The notes under the pieces are model-generated. The model saw only the letters and a list, made by a program, of their open reading frames with translations, was not told the origin of the DNA and did not search any database. Made by a program: the position numbers and the translations under genes. Of a DNA stretch of 48,673 bases, positions 1 to 7,086 are shown one piece after another (the first letter of the stretch is position 1; every line of letters starts with the position of its first letter). This stretch comes from Caulobacter sp. (lineage in GTDB: Bacteria; Pseudomonadota; Alphaproteobacteria; Caulobacterales; Caulobacteraceae), in assembly GCA_030652755.1 (NCBI GenBank), contig JAUSPV010000099.1:1-48673 (forward strand). The letters are read 5' to 3'.

Positions 1-148
1 CTTCGCGGAGCGCTTTGGGTTTCTCCAGTTCGCACGTTCACACACACAGACTTCCGGGGCGAACCCGGAGCGCTCCGCACCACCTCCCCAACCTTCAGGG
101 CAAACCCCGTGAGGCGGCGAAGCCGTGTCACGACACGGGAGACGCGAA

Positions 149-358
149 ATGAGCAAGCCCAGACGCCGCCGCCACCAGCCCGAGATGCTCTCGCCGGAAG
201 AGCTGGCGGCGTACGCCTACCACTCCCGTCCCGACGTGCTGGAAGCCAAGCATCGGCATATCGACGAAAGGCTGGCGCTACTAAAGGCCTGGGAGGAGGC
301 CGAGGCGGCCGCGTCGCGAGGGACGCAGGACGCGAAAGCCGATGGGGACACGCACTGA
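149..358 (+). CDS. Small hypothetical protein, 69 aa
   Basis: I do not recognise this protein. The chosen ATG follows a GGGAGA ribosome-binding sequence at a good distance; an upstream in-frame GTG at 125 is possible but has no better signal. The product is short, highly charged and probably mostly helical, with an Arg-rich N-terminus (SKPRRRRHQ) and a Glu/Ala-rich second half. No signal peptide or membrane segment is seen. Its last codons (Gly-Asp-Thr-His-stop) are supplied by a palindromic repeat (344-371), so the C-terminus may have been altered by insertion of that repeat. The gene converges with the SDR gene to its right. Confidence 0.5.
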   Translation: MSKPRRRRHQPEMLSPEELAAYAYHSRPDVLEAKHRHIDERLALLKAWEEAEAAASRGTQDAKADGDTH

Positions 359-371
359 AGTGCATGTCCCC
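344..371. repeat. GGGGACA-type palindromic repeat, copy 1
   Basis: The 28-base element begins GGGGACACGCACT, has a GA/GAA apex and ends in the near-complementary arm closing with TGTCCCC (one mismatch in a 13-bp stem). It lies between the convergent small ORF and SDR gene and contains the stop codon of the former, so it may also terminate transcription in both directions. Its reverse complement matches 25281-25308 at 27 of 28 bases, so it is a dispersed repeat and not a unique terminator. Similar GGGGACA palindromes at 2311-2338 and 25326-25356 suggest a REP-like family. Confidence 0.75.
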
Positions 372-377
372 GAGCCC

Positions 378-1361
378 CTAGTACCCGCCGATGACCGGCA
401 GGATCTCGCCGGTGATGTAGCTGGAGAGCTGGGGCGAGGCGAGGAAGACGTAGGCGGGCGCGATCTCCTCGGGCTGGGCGGGGCGGCCCATCTTCGCCTT
501 GGCGCCGAACTCCGCCACGTCCTCGGCCTGTTTGTCGCTGGGGTTCAACGGCGTCCACACCGGGCCGGGGGCGACGCAGTTCACCCGGATGCCCTTCTCG
601 AGCAGGTTGCCGGACAGGGCGCGGGTGAAGGCGTGGATGCCGCCCTTGGTCATGCTGTAGTCGACCAGTTCCTTGCTGCCGTCGATGCCGGTGATCGAGC
701 CGGTGTTGATGATCGCCGACCCCGGCTTCAGGTGGGGCACGGCCGCCTGGGCCATGTGGAAATAGCCGTAGAGGTTGGTCTTCAGCGTCTCGTCGAAGTG
801 TTCCTCGGTCAGGTCCTCGAAGGCGACGGTATGGATCTGGAAGGCGGCGTTGTTGACCAGGATGTCCAGCCGCCCGAACGCCTTCACGACCTTCGCCACC
901 GCGTCGAAGCAGAATTTGCGGTCCCTCACGTCGCCGGCGATGACCAGGCACTTGCGCCCCTCGGCCTCCACGGCGCGCTTTGTCTCGGCCGCGTCCTCGT
1001 CCTCGTCCAGATGCAGGACGGCGACGTCAGCGCCCTCCCGGGCGTAGAGGACCGCCACCGCCCGGCCGATGCCGCTGTCGCCGCCGGTGATGATCGCCGC
1101 CTTGCCTTTCAGCTTGTTCGAACCCTCGTAGTAGGGGGCGTCGTACATCGGCTGCAGTTCGAGTTCGGCCTCGGAGCCCGGTTTGTCGATATGCTGGGCG
1201 GGCAGGGGCGGAACCGGGTAGTCCCGGGCCCCCGCCTGCATGGCGAAGGAGCGCGCCTCGCCCGCCGCCTCGCCGGCCTTGGCGTCAGTGTCGTCGACCT
1301 GATCCTGGATCTTCCGCTGCCTGTCGGCCGTCTTGCCGGCGGCTTGTCCGGCGGTCGTCAT
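378..1361 (-). CDS. SDR family oxidoreductase with N-terminal extension (YghA / general stress protein 39 type), 327 aa
   Basis: NAD(P)-dependent short-chain dehydrogenase, cytosolic; substrate unknown. The Rossmann fold starts near residue 87 with the cofactor motif TGGDSGIG (92-99). NNA is at 170-172, the catalytic Ser near 222, and Tyr235 and Lys239 form YSMTK. About 80 residues rich in Ala, Lys and Asp precede the fold, including the segment MYDAPYYEGSNKLKGK that is characteristic of the YghA/YdaD stress-induced subgroup. It is the last gene of a leftward cluster after a 60-aa protein (4-base gap) and a hemerythrin-like protein, which suggests a stress-response operon. Family assignment is firm; the stress role is inferred. 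Confidence 0.9.
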   Translation of the reverse strand: MTTAGQAAGKTADRQRKIQDQVDDTDAKAGEAAGEARSFAMQAGARDYPVPPLPAQHIDKPGSEAELELQPMYDAPYYEGSNKLKGKAAIITGGDSGIGRAVAVLYAREGADVAVLHLDEDEDAAETKRAVEAEGRKCLVIAGDVRDRKFCFDAVAKVVKAFGRLDILVNNAAFQIHTVAFEDLTEEHFDETLKTNLYGYFHMAQAAVPHLKPGSAIINTGSITGIDGSKELVDYSMTKGGIHAFTRALSGNLLEKGIRVNCVAPGPVWTPLNPSDKQAEDVAEFGAKAKMGRPAQPEEIAPAYVFLASPQLSSYITGEILPVIGGY

Positions 1362-1365
1362 CGCC

Positions 1366-1548
1366 TCAGCCCTTTTTCTTGAAGGAGTCGCCGATCTCGT
1401 CCGGCGGGACGTCGTCGGGACCGGGACGGGTGCGGGCGGACTTGCCGATCTCCGTGATCTTCTGATCGGAAGTCTGCCCGTCGCGGCGGCCAGGCGGCAG
1501 GGCCTCGTTGGCCTCCCGCCCGGCGCTTTGCTTGTCGTCGTCAGACAT
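1366..1548 (-). CDS. Small hydrophilic protein, 60 aa
   Basis: Not recognised as a named family. The 60 residues are strongly hydrophilic, rich in Asp, Lys, Gly and Pro, and end in a basic tail (DSFKKKG); the protein looks intrinsically disordered. It sits 4 bases upstream of the SDR gene and 17 bases downstream of the hemerythrin-like gene, on the same strand, so cotranscription is very likely. Small disordered proteins are common in general stress regulons of alphaproteobacteria, but that function is only inferred from context. Confidence 0.65.
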   Translation of the reverse strand: MSDDDKQSAGREANEALPPGRRDGQTSDQKITEIGKSARTRPGPDDVPPDEIGDSFKKKG

Positions 1549-1565
1549 GACCGCGGCCCTTCAGG

Positions 1566-2150
1566 TCAGCCGCGGGCGCGCGGTTCGTCGGTCGCCGGAC
1601 GACCGCCCGCCTCGTCCTCGACCACATCGCCCTCGACCATGTCGTGGCCGGTGAAGGTGCGGGTCTCCGGCGCGGGCAGACCCTGCGCCTCGAACTGGGC
1701 GGTCAGGGCTTCCTTGCGGGCCCGCATGCGGTCGCCCAGCGCGTCCATGTCCAGGCCCGCCTTGCGCGCCTGGGAGAACATGCCCTCGACGCGCTTCTCC
1801 TCCTCCTCGACGTGGTGCTCGATCTGCTCGCTGAGCACCTTGACCTTGGCGTCGTAGAACTCCTCGTCCGGCGCGCTGGCCAGCAGTTCGGCGATCAGCA
1901 CCTTGGCGCCGTCGTGCTCGACATAGGCCTCGGAAAGCAGGTCTTCCTCGATGGCGCCCTTGCAGGCGGGATAGAAGATTTCTTCCTCGATGATGGTGTG
2001 GACGGTCAGCTCGGTGCAGATCTGCTGGACCAGCTTCTGCTTGCGGTCGGCGCCCTTCGCGTTCTCGAAGCTGGCGAACAGCTCCTCGACCGTGCGGTGG
2101 TCAGCCTTCAGCAGGGCGATGGCGTCCTGGGTTTGCGGCGTGTCGGCCAT
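1566..2150 (-). CDS. Hemerythrin domain-containing protein, 194 aa
   Basis: Predicted four-helix-bundle di-iron protein that could bind O2, NO or reactive species, or act in iron-sulfur repair or stress sensing. Candidate ligands in the expected order are His18 (KADHRTVEELF), His51 and Glu55 (HTIIEEE), His79 (VEHDGA) and His112/113 with Glu116/117 (EHHVEEEE). The hemerythrin fold covers about residues 10-130; the remaining tail is Arg/Glu/Gly-rich and probably unstructured. A GGGAGA ribosome-binding site precedes the ATG. It is the first gene of the leftward cluster with the 60-aa protein and the SDR. Confidence 0.88.
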   Translation of the reverse strand: MADTPQTQDAIALLKADHRTVEELFASFENAKGADRKQKLVQQICTELTVHTIIEEEIFYPACKGAIEEDLLSEAYVEHDGAKVLIAELLASAPDEEFYDAKVKVLSEQIEHHVEEEEKRVEGMFSQARKAGLDMDALGDRMRARKEALTAQFEAQGLPAPETRTFTGHDMVEGDVVEDEAGGRPATDEPRARG

Positions 2151-2188
2151 GATGTGGTCTCCCTCGGCACGGGCTGTGCTGGCGGGAA

Positions 2189-2214
2189 AAGACGTGAGTC
2201 CGGCGGCTGGTTCC
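2189..2214 (-). promoter_or_regulatory. Possible EcfG-like (general stress sigma) promoter
   Basis: Reading leftward, GGAAC (2214-2210) is followed after 15 bases by CGTCTT (2194-2189), about 40 bases before the hemerythrin start. The alphaproteobacterial EcfG consensus is GGAAC, 16-17 bases, then CGTT, so the -35 matches fully but the spacing and -10 do not. The gene content (hemerythrin, SDR of the YghA type) fits such a regulon. This is a weak, context-aided call. Confidence 0.25.
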
Positions 2215-2310
2215 GTGCGAACGGTTCTCAGCTTTTGCGGTGTCGGATGGTCGACAAAGCGTTGGGGACGTTGTGGTTTTGGCGGAGCTGTTCGCTAAAC
2301 GGCGTGGTGA

Positions 2311-2338
2311 GGGACAGACACCGGCAGGTGTCTGTCCC
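2311..2338. repeat. Perfect GGGACAGACACC palindrome (REP-like / terminator)
   Basis: Two perfectly complementary 12-base arms (GGGACAGACACC and GGTGTCTGTCCC) flank a 4-base loop GGCA. It lies 8 bases beyond the stop codon of the leftward acyl-CoA dehydrogenase, where it can serve as a factor-independent terminator-like hairpin, although no T tract follows. The GGGACA ends resemble the other palindromes at 344-371, 25281-25308 and 25326-25356. Confidence 0.7.
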
Positions 2339-2345
2339 TGAGCTG

Positions 2346-3602
2346 CTAGCCTCGTCCGGACGTCGGGATGTCCTTGAACGCCACGTCCTTGTCGACGCGG
2401 ATGTCGCCGGGCAGGCCCAGCACGCGTTCGGCGATGATGTTGCGCAGGATCTCGTCGGTGCCGCCTTCGACGCGGGTGGCGGGGCTGCGCAACAGCATCT
2501 GCTGGAAGCGGGCGCCGGCCGCGGCGATCTCCGGATCGGAGACCACGCCGCCCTGGCCCTGCAGGTCCAGCGCGAACATCGCCAGCTCCTGCATCGTCGC
2601 GCCGGCCACCAGCTTGCCGATCGAGTTCTCCGGCCCCGGGGTCTCGCCCTTGGAGAGGGCGGAGATGGCCCGCATGCCGGTGTACTTCAGGCCGCTGGCC
2701 TTGACCGCGTACTGCGCCAGCCGCGAGCGGACGGACCTGTCCTCGATGGCCAGGCCGTCCTCGGTCTGCAGGTTCATGCAGAAGTCGAACAGCTCCGGGA
2801 AGCCGGTGGGCATGCCCGAGCCGATGGACAGGCGCTCGTTCATCAGGGTGGTCAGCGACACCTTCCAGCCGTCGCCGACGGCGCCCAGCCGCTGGCTGTC
2901 GGGGATGCGGACGTCGGTGAAATAGACCTCGTTGAAGCCCGACTGGCCGTTGGCCTGCTTGATCGGGCGCACGTCGATGCCCGGCGACTTCATGTCGATC
3001 CAGAACATGGTCAGGCCCTTGTGCTTGGCCACGTTCGGGTCGGTGCGGGTGATGACGATGCCGTAGTCGCTGTGCTGGGCGCCGCTGGTCCAGATCTTCT
3101 GGCCGTTGATGATCCAGTCGCCGGAGCCGTCCGTGGCGGGAATCGCCGCCGTGCGCAGGCCGGCCAGGTCCGAGCCGCCGGCCGGTTCGCTGAACAGCTG
3201 GCACCAGATGTGCTCACCGGACGCCAGCGGCGGCAGCAGACGCTGTTTGGTCTCCTCGTCGGCCCAGGCCATGACCGTCGGACCGCACATGCCGTGGCCG
3301 ATGATGAACAGGCCGCTGAGCGCGCCGTAGACGCCCTCTTCCTGGCCCCAGATCACCCGTTCGATCGGCGTGGCGCCGCGGCCGCCGTACTCTTTGGGCC
3401 AGTGCAGGCACGCCCAGCCGGCGTCGGCCTTCTTCTTCTGCCAGGCCTTGGCGACCTGGATCGGGTCGACGCTCTTGAGACCGTTGTTGCCGAACCCGCC
3501 GCCCTTCAGCTCGGCTTCGAGTTCCTTGGGGGCGTTGGCCTGGATCCAGTCGCGGGCGACGGCGCGGAAGGCGGCTTCTTCAGATGTATCGTCGAAGTTC
3601 AT
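2346..3602 (-). CDS. Acyl-CoA dehydrogenase, FAD-motif-bearing subunit, 418 aa
   Basis: FAD-dependent flavoenzyme that introduces the alpha-beta double bond into an acyl-CoA thioester. The central beta-domain carries the family signature QLFSEPAGGSD and the following WIINGQKIWTSGA; the C-terminal helical domain ends with EGGTDEILRNIIAERVLG, where the catalytic and FAD-contacting region normally lies. Length (418) is normal. It is immediately downstream (15-base gap) of a second, divergent acyl-CoA dehydrogenase on the same strand. That arrangement is typical of alpha2beta2 enzymes acting on bulky or branched acyl-CoAs such as sterol side chains; the substrate here is unknown. Confidence 0.92.
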   Translation of the reverse strand: MNFDDTSEEAAFRAVARDWIQANAPKELEAELKGGGFGNNGLKSVDPIQVAKAWQKKKADAGWACLHWPKEYGGRGATPIERVIWGQEEGVYGALSGLFIIGHGMCGPTVMAWADEETKQRLLPPLASGEHIWCQLFSEPAGGSDLAGLRTAAIPATDGSGDWIINGQKIWTSGAQHSDYGIVITRTDPNVAKHKGLTMFWIDMKSPGIDVRPIKQANGQSGFNEVYFTDVRIPDSQRLGAVGDGWKVSLTTLMNERLSIGSGMPTGFPELFDFCMNLQTEDGLAIEDRSVRSRLAQYAVKASGLKYTGMRAISALSKGETPGPENSIGKLVAGATMQELAMFALDLQGQGGVVSDPEIAAAGARFQQMLLRSPATRVEGGTDEILRNIIAERVLGLPGDIRVDKDVAFKDIPTSGRG

Positions 3603-3617
3603 GATCTTGCTCCGAAA

Positions 3618-4742
3618 TCAGGCCGCGGCCGGGGCGTCGTTGCGCTGGCGCAGGCGGTCGATCAGCAGGTCTTCCCAGGTCGATTGCGAGCCCAGCGCCA
3701 GGGCCAGACCGTTGCTGCGGCGATAGAACAGGTGGCAGTCGAAGGCCCAGGTGAAGCCCATGCCGCCGTGCACCTGGATGTTGTTCTTGGCGCAGTGCTG
3801 GAAGGACTGGGTGGCCGAGACCCGCGCCGTCGCCGCCGCCACCGGCAGCTCCGCCGAGCCGGTCGAAAGCGCCCAGGCGCCATAGTAGGCGTTGGAGCGC
3901 GCCAGGGTGGCCGAGACGTACATGTCGGCCAGCAGGTGCTTCACCGCCTGGAACGAGCCGATGGGTCGGCCGAACGCCATGCGGTCCAGCGCATAGTCGC
4001 GGCCCATCTCCAGCGCGCGGTCGCTGCCGCCGACCTGTTCGAAGGCGACCAGCACCGCGGCGTGGTCGAGAACCTCCGACGCCAGCCGCCAGCCGTCGCC
4101 GGCGACGCCCAGCAGCTGGGCCGGGGCGTCCTTGAAGGTGAGGGCGGCCTGGCCGCGGGTCGGGTCGATGCTGTCGAGCGTCTCGCGGCTCACGCCCGGG
4201 CCGCTGAGCTCGACCAGGTAGAGCGAGACCTTGCCGGCCTCGCGGGCCGCCACGATCGCCACGTCGGCGATGTCGCCGTCCGCCACCGGCGACTTCACGC
4301 CGCTGAGCTTGCCGCCGGACACCGTCGCCTTGATCGACTTTTCGGTCGCCCGACCCATGCCCTCGGCCAGGGCCATCGTGCCGATCGCCTCGCCGGAGGC
4401 CAGCTTCGGCAGCCAGGCCTGCTTCTGCTCCTCGGAGCCCGCCAGCATCAGCGCCTCGGCGGCCTGATAGATGGAGGAGGTCATCGGGACGGGCGCGAGG
4501 GCGCGGCCCAGCTCCTCGGCGATCACGCACAGCTCCAGATGGCCAAGACCCACGCCGCCGTAGGCCTCCGGAATGGCGGCGCCCAGGAAGCCCATCTCGG
4601 CCAGCCCCTTCCAGAGCTCGGCGTCAAAGGATTGCTCGCCCTCGAGCACCGCCCGCACGGCGGCGGGGCTGCAGCGGTCGGCGAGGAAGCGCCGGGCCTG
4701 GTCGCGCAGCTGCTTCTGGTCGTCGGAGAAGTCGAAATTCAC
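3618..4742 (-). CDS. Acyl-CoA dehydrogenase-like partner subunit, 374 aa
   Basis: Member of the acyl-CoA dehydrogenase superfamily with N-terminal helical domain (DDQKQLRDQARRF), middle domain and C-terminal domain (DRMAFGRPIGSFQAVKH, then VHGGMGFTW). I chose GTG at 4742 because GGGAGG precedes it by 7 bases and the first residues (VNFDFSDDQ) match the family start; a longer reading to 4805 adds 21 unlikely residues. The usual flavin signature (TEP.AGSD) is replaced by MALAEGMGRA at 123-132, and the usual Glu of FTWE is Ala333. These changes suggest it acts as the partner of the neighbouring dehydrogenase. Confidence 0.88.
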   Translation of the reverse strand: MNFDFSDDQKQLRDQARRFLADRCSPAAVRAVLEGEQSFDAELWKGLAEMGFLGAAIPEAYGGVGLGHLELCVIAEELGRALAPVPMTSSIYQAAEALMLAGSEEQKQAWLPKLASGEAIGTMALAEGMGRATEKSIKATVSGGKLSGVKSPVADGDIADVAIVAAREAGKVSLYLVELSGPGVSRETLDSIDPTRGQAALTFKDAPAQLLGVAGDGWRLASEVLDHAAVLVAFEQVGGSDRALEMGRDYALDRMAFGRPIGSFQAVKHLLADMYVSATLARSNAYYGAWALSTGSAELPVAAATARVSATQSFQHCAKNNIQVHGGMGFTWAFDCHLFYRRSNGLALALGSQSTWEDLLIDRLRQRNDAPAAA

Positions 4743-4910
4743 GTGAGGCCTCCCGTCGCCGGCGCGGCTCGCCGGTCTGTCGTGACTCACGTTGGACGCC
4801 CTCACGCGGGGTTAGCCAAGCGCGATCACGCCGGATCGCGGCCGGCTTGCCCGATCGGAACACGCCGGTATGCTGGCGACCTGTCAGCGGCGGGGCCAAT
4901 GGAGGGGAGC

Positions 4911-5201
4911 ATGAAGGCCTATCTCGTGCTCGACTTCGAAGTCCGCGACCTCGCCGGCTTCATGCCGTACGTCGCGGCGATCCCGGCGCATATCGCCAGG
5001 CACGGCGGTCGCTACATCGTCCAGGGCGCTCAGCCCACGGTGATGGAGGGCGACTGGAATCCGCCGCGCCTGGTGATCCTTGAGTTTCCCGAGCGCGCCA
5101 ACGCCGAAGCCTTTCTGGGCGATCCGGACATCCAGGACCTGTTCAAGGTCCGGCATGACACAACGACGAGCCGGCTCGTGCTCGTCGACGGCTGCACCTA
5201 G
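4911..5201 (+). CDS. DUF1330 family protein, 96 aa
   Basis: Small ferredoxin-fold (dimeric alpha/beta barrel type) protein of the DUF1330 family; biochemical role unknown. The family-like pattern is seen in MKAYLVLDFEVRD at the start, HGGRYIVQGA in the centre, and WNPPRLVILEFP followed by a short helix. GGAGGGG ends five bases before the chosen ATG; an in-frame ATG four codons upstream is embedded in that site and is less likely. It is divergent from the acyl-CoA dehydrogenase pair and 25 bases ahead of a glutathione S-transferase, so those two may be cotranscribed. Confidence 0.82.
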   Translation: MKAYLVLDFEVRDLAGFMPYVAAIPAHIARHGGRYIVQGAQPTVMEGDWNPPRLVILEFPERANAEAFLGDPDIQDLFKVRHDTTTSRLVLVDGCT

Positions 5202-5226
5202 GTTTCAAGCCAGAAAGGCTCAGCGC

Positions 5227-5862
5227 ATGATCACTGTGTTTGGCGGACAGACCTCGCGATCATTGCGGGTCGTGTGGCTGGTGGAGGAGATGCACCTGCC
5301 ATACCGCGTGCGGCAGGTGGACATGCTGGCCGAAGTCCCTGACGCGGAGTTCCTGGCGGTGAACCCCGCCTACTACATCCCGGCGATCCGGGACGGCGAC
5401 GTCACCATGGTCGAGTCGATCGCCATCATGGAATACCTGATGGCCCGCTATGGCCCGACACCGCTCGCGCCGGCGCCCGACGATCCCGCCTTTACGGCTT
5501 ACCAGCAGTTCCTGCACCTGGGCGAAGCGGGGCTTGCGACCCTGTTGATGGTGCCCGTGGTCAGCCGGTTCCTGGCGCCGGAGGCGGAGCAGGACAACTG
5601 GGGCGCCCGCCAGGCGCTGTTCTGGGCCGGCAAGCGGCGGACGCTCGTCCAGCGGCAGCTGGAGCGGTCGACCTGGATCGCCGGCGAGACCTTCACCGCG
5701 GCCGACATCTCCATCACCTACGCGCTGGAGTTCGGACGACGGCAGGGCGTGTTCACGCTCGACGAGGCCGAAACCGCCTATCTCGACCGCACCATGGGCC
5801 GGGAGGCCTACCGGCGGGCGCTGGCCAACTCCATGCCCGCGGTGGACACGGTCGGCGGATGA
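5227..5862 (+). CDS. Glutathione S-transferase family protein, 211 aa
   Basis: Cytosolic GST-like protein, likely conjugating or otherwise using glutathione; substrate unknown. The N-terminal thioredoxin-like domain (1-78) shows MITVFGGQTSRSLRVVW, where Ser10 or Ser12 may be the glutathione-activating residue, then the cis-Pro region NPAYYIPAI (46-54) and the gamma-glutamyl-binding VESIAIMEYL. The helical C-domain contains the hydrophobic-staple-like segment TFTAADISITYAL. It follows the DUF1330 gene closely and precedes a methionine aminopeptidase gene by 16 bases. Confidence 0.9.
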   Translation: MITVFGGQTSRSLRVVWLVEEMHLPYRVRQVDMLAEVPDAEFLAVNPAYYIPAIRDGDVTMVESIAIMEYLMARYGPTPLAPAPDDPAFTAYQQFLHLGEAGLATLLMVPVVSRFLAPEAEQDNWGARQALFWAGKRRTLVQRQLERSTWIAGETFTAADISITYALEFGRRQGVFTLDEAETAYLDRTMGREAYRRALANSMPAVDTVGG

Positions 5863-5878
5863 CGCCAGGTAGGCGATC

Positions 5879-6625
5879 ATGACCATCGAAAACGAAGACC
5901 AGCTCGACAGGCTGCGCACCGTCGGCAGGCTCGTGGCCCGCACGCTGGACGCCATGGGCAAGGCGTTGGAGCCGGGCATCACCACCCGGGAGCTCGACGA
6001 TCTCGGCCGCGCCATGCTGGAGGCGGAGGGCGCGCGGTCGGCCCCGGAGCTGACCTACAACTTCCCCGGCGCGACCTGCATCTCGGTCGGGCCCGACTGC
6101 GCCCACGGCATCCCGGGCGACACCGTCATCAAGGCCGGCGATCTGGTCAACATCGATGTCTCGGCCGAGCTGGACGGCTACTTTGGCGACACGGGCGCCA
6201 GCTTCGCCGTGCCGCCGGTCACCAAACGCATCGAACGCCTGTGCCGCGATGGTCGCCGCGCCATGTGGGCGGGGATCCGGTCGGTGAAGCCGGGCGGCCG
6301 GCTGAACGAGATCGGCCGCTCTATCGAGGCGTTTGCTGACAGGAACGGCTACAGCCTGGTCCGCAACCTCGCCAGCCACGGCGTCGGCCGCTCGTTGCAC
6401 GACGAGCCCGGCGAGATCCCGACCTGGTACGAACCGCGCGACCGCCGCACCATCCCCGAGGGCCTGGTCTTCACCATCGAACCCTTCCTGTCGCTGGGCG
6501 GTGACTGGGTCGAGGAGCTGGACGACGGATGGACGCTGCGCCCGGAAGGCCGCCAGCCTACGGTGCAGTACGAGCACACGCTGGTCGCCACTCGCAACGG
6601 GCCGGTGATCCTGACGTTGACCTGA
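5879..6625 (+). CDS. map: Type I methionine aminopeptidase, 248 aa
   Basis: Removes the N-terminal methionine from nascent proteins; cytosolic dinuclear metalloenzyme of pita-bread fold. All five metal ligands are present at positions close to those of the E. coli enzyme: Asp93, Asp104 (NIDVSAELDGYFGDTG), His167 (SHGVGR), Glu201 (FTIEP) and Glu232 (QYEHT). Length (248) is standard for a type I enzyme without extensions. Since it sits beside a GST and DUF1330 gene and not ribosomal genes, it may be a secondary paralogue. A hairpin at 6630-6656 may end its transcript. Confidence 0.93.
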   Translation: MTIENEDQLDRLRTVGRLVARTLDAMGKALEPGITTRELDDLGRAMLEAEGARSAPELTYNFPGATCISVGPDCAHGIPGDTVIKAGDLVNIDVSAELDGYFGDTGASFAVPPVTKRIERLCRDGRRAMWAGIRSVKPGGRLNEIGRSIEAFADRNGYSLVRNLASHGVGRSLHDEPGEIPTWYEPRDRRTIPEGLVFTIEPFLSLGGDWVEELDDGWTLRPEGRQPTVQYEHTLVATRNGPVILTLT

Positions 6626-6629
6626 TCCG

Positions 6630-6656
6630 CCCCGACGCCCGCGGCGGGCGCCGGGG
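6630..6656 (+). terminator. GC-rich hairpin downstream of map
   Basis: Arms CCCCGACGCCCGC and GCGGGCGCCGGGG pair with one mismatch and almost no spacer, forming a strong hairpin 5 bases after the map stop codon. No T tract follows, so it may terminate weakly or only stabilise the 3' end. Confidence 0.45.
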
Positions 6657-6691
6657 TGGCATGTCGAGGCTTGCCGGGCTAACCCCCTCCC

Positions 6692-7018
6692 ATGGCGAAG
6701 AAACAAGCTCCTGAATTCGAGATCGAGGTCGGCGGAGAGCCCTATGTCTGGCGCCTTCAGCGCCAGCCGCAGTGGTCCAGCGACACCCGGGGCTGGCAAG
6801 GCATGGCGCTGGCCGTGCGCCACGCTGAAGGCCAGCGCGAGGCGGTGGTCGAGTTCCCGGCCGGCCGCCAGCCCGCCTACGGCCTGCCGATGCTGAAGCC
6901 CGCGCAGATCAAGCCGGAGCTGGTGGCCCGGGCCATCGCCTCGGCCATCGAGGCCGGCTGGGACCCGCTGTCGCGCGGCAAGACGGTCGCCATCGTGGTG
7001 GACGCCGACGGCGGCTGA
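6692..7018 (+). CDS. Hypothetical protein, 108 aa
   Basis: Not recognised. It is a compact soluble protein with a beta-rich N-terminal half (FEIEVGGEPYVWRLQRQPQW, then RGWQGMALAVRH) and a helix in the second half (LVARAIASAIEAGWDP), ending with a strand (TVAIVVDADGG). No signal peptide, membrane segment or metal-binding motif is visible. It reads in the same direction as map but is separated from it by a hairpin. Codon use matches the surrounding GC-rich genes, unlike the convergent gene to its right. Confidence 0.7.
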   Translation: MAKKQAPEFEIEVGGEPYVWRLQRQPQWSSDTRGWQGMALAVRHAEGQREAVVEFPAGRQPAYGLPMLKPAQIKPELVARAIASAIEAGWDPLSRGKTVAIVVDADGG

Positions 7019-7086
7019 CGGCGCGGGTCGCCGGCATGACCCTGTAGGGAGCGCCAGCCTGACGACATTTGCGCCAAACGTAGAGC

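Noticed and set aside
1-60. Small hairpin TCCGGG/CCCGGA near the left edge
   Set aside because: Only a 6-bp stem extending past 60, without T tract or known gene before it; insufficient to call.
1644-5201. Very long 1185-codon open frame on the plus strand
   Set aside because: It runs antisense through hemerythrin and both acyl-CoA dehydrogenase genes; its translation is low-complexity and without domains. Only its end, from 4911, is the real DUF1330 gene.
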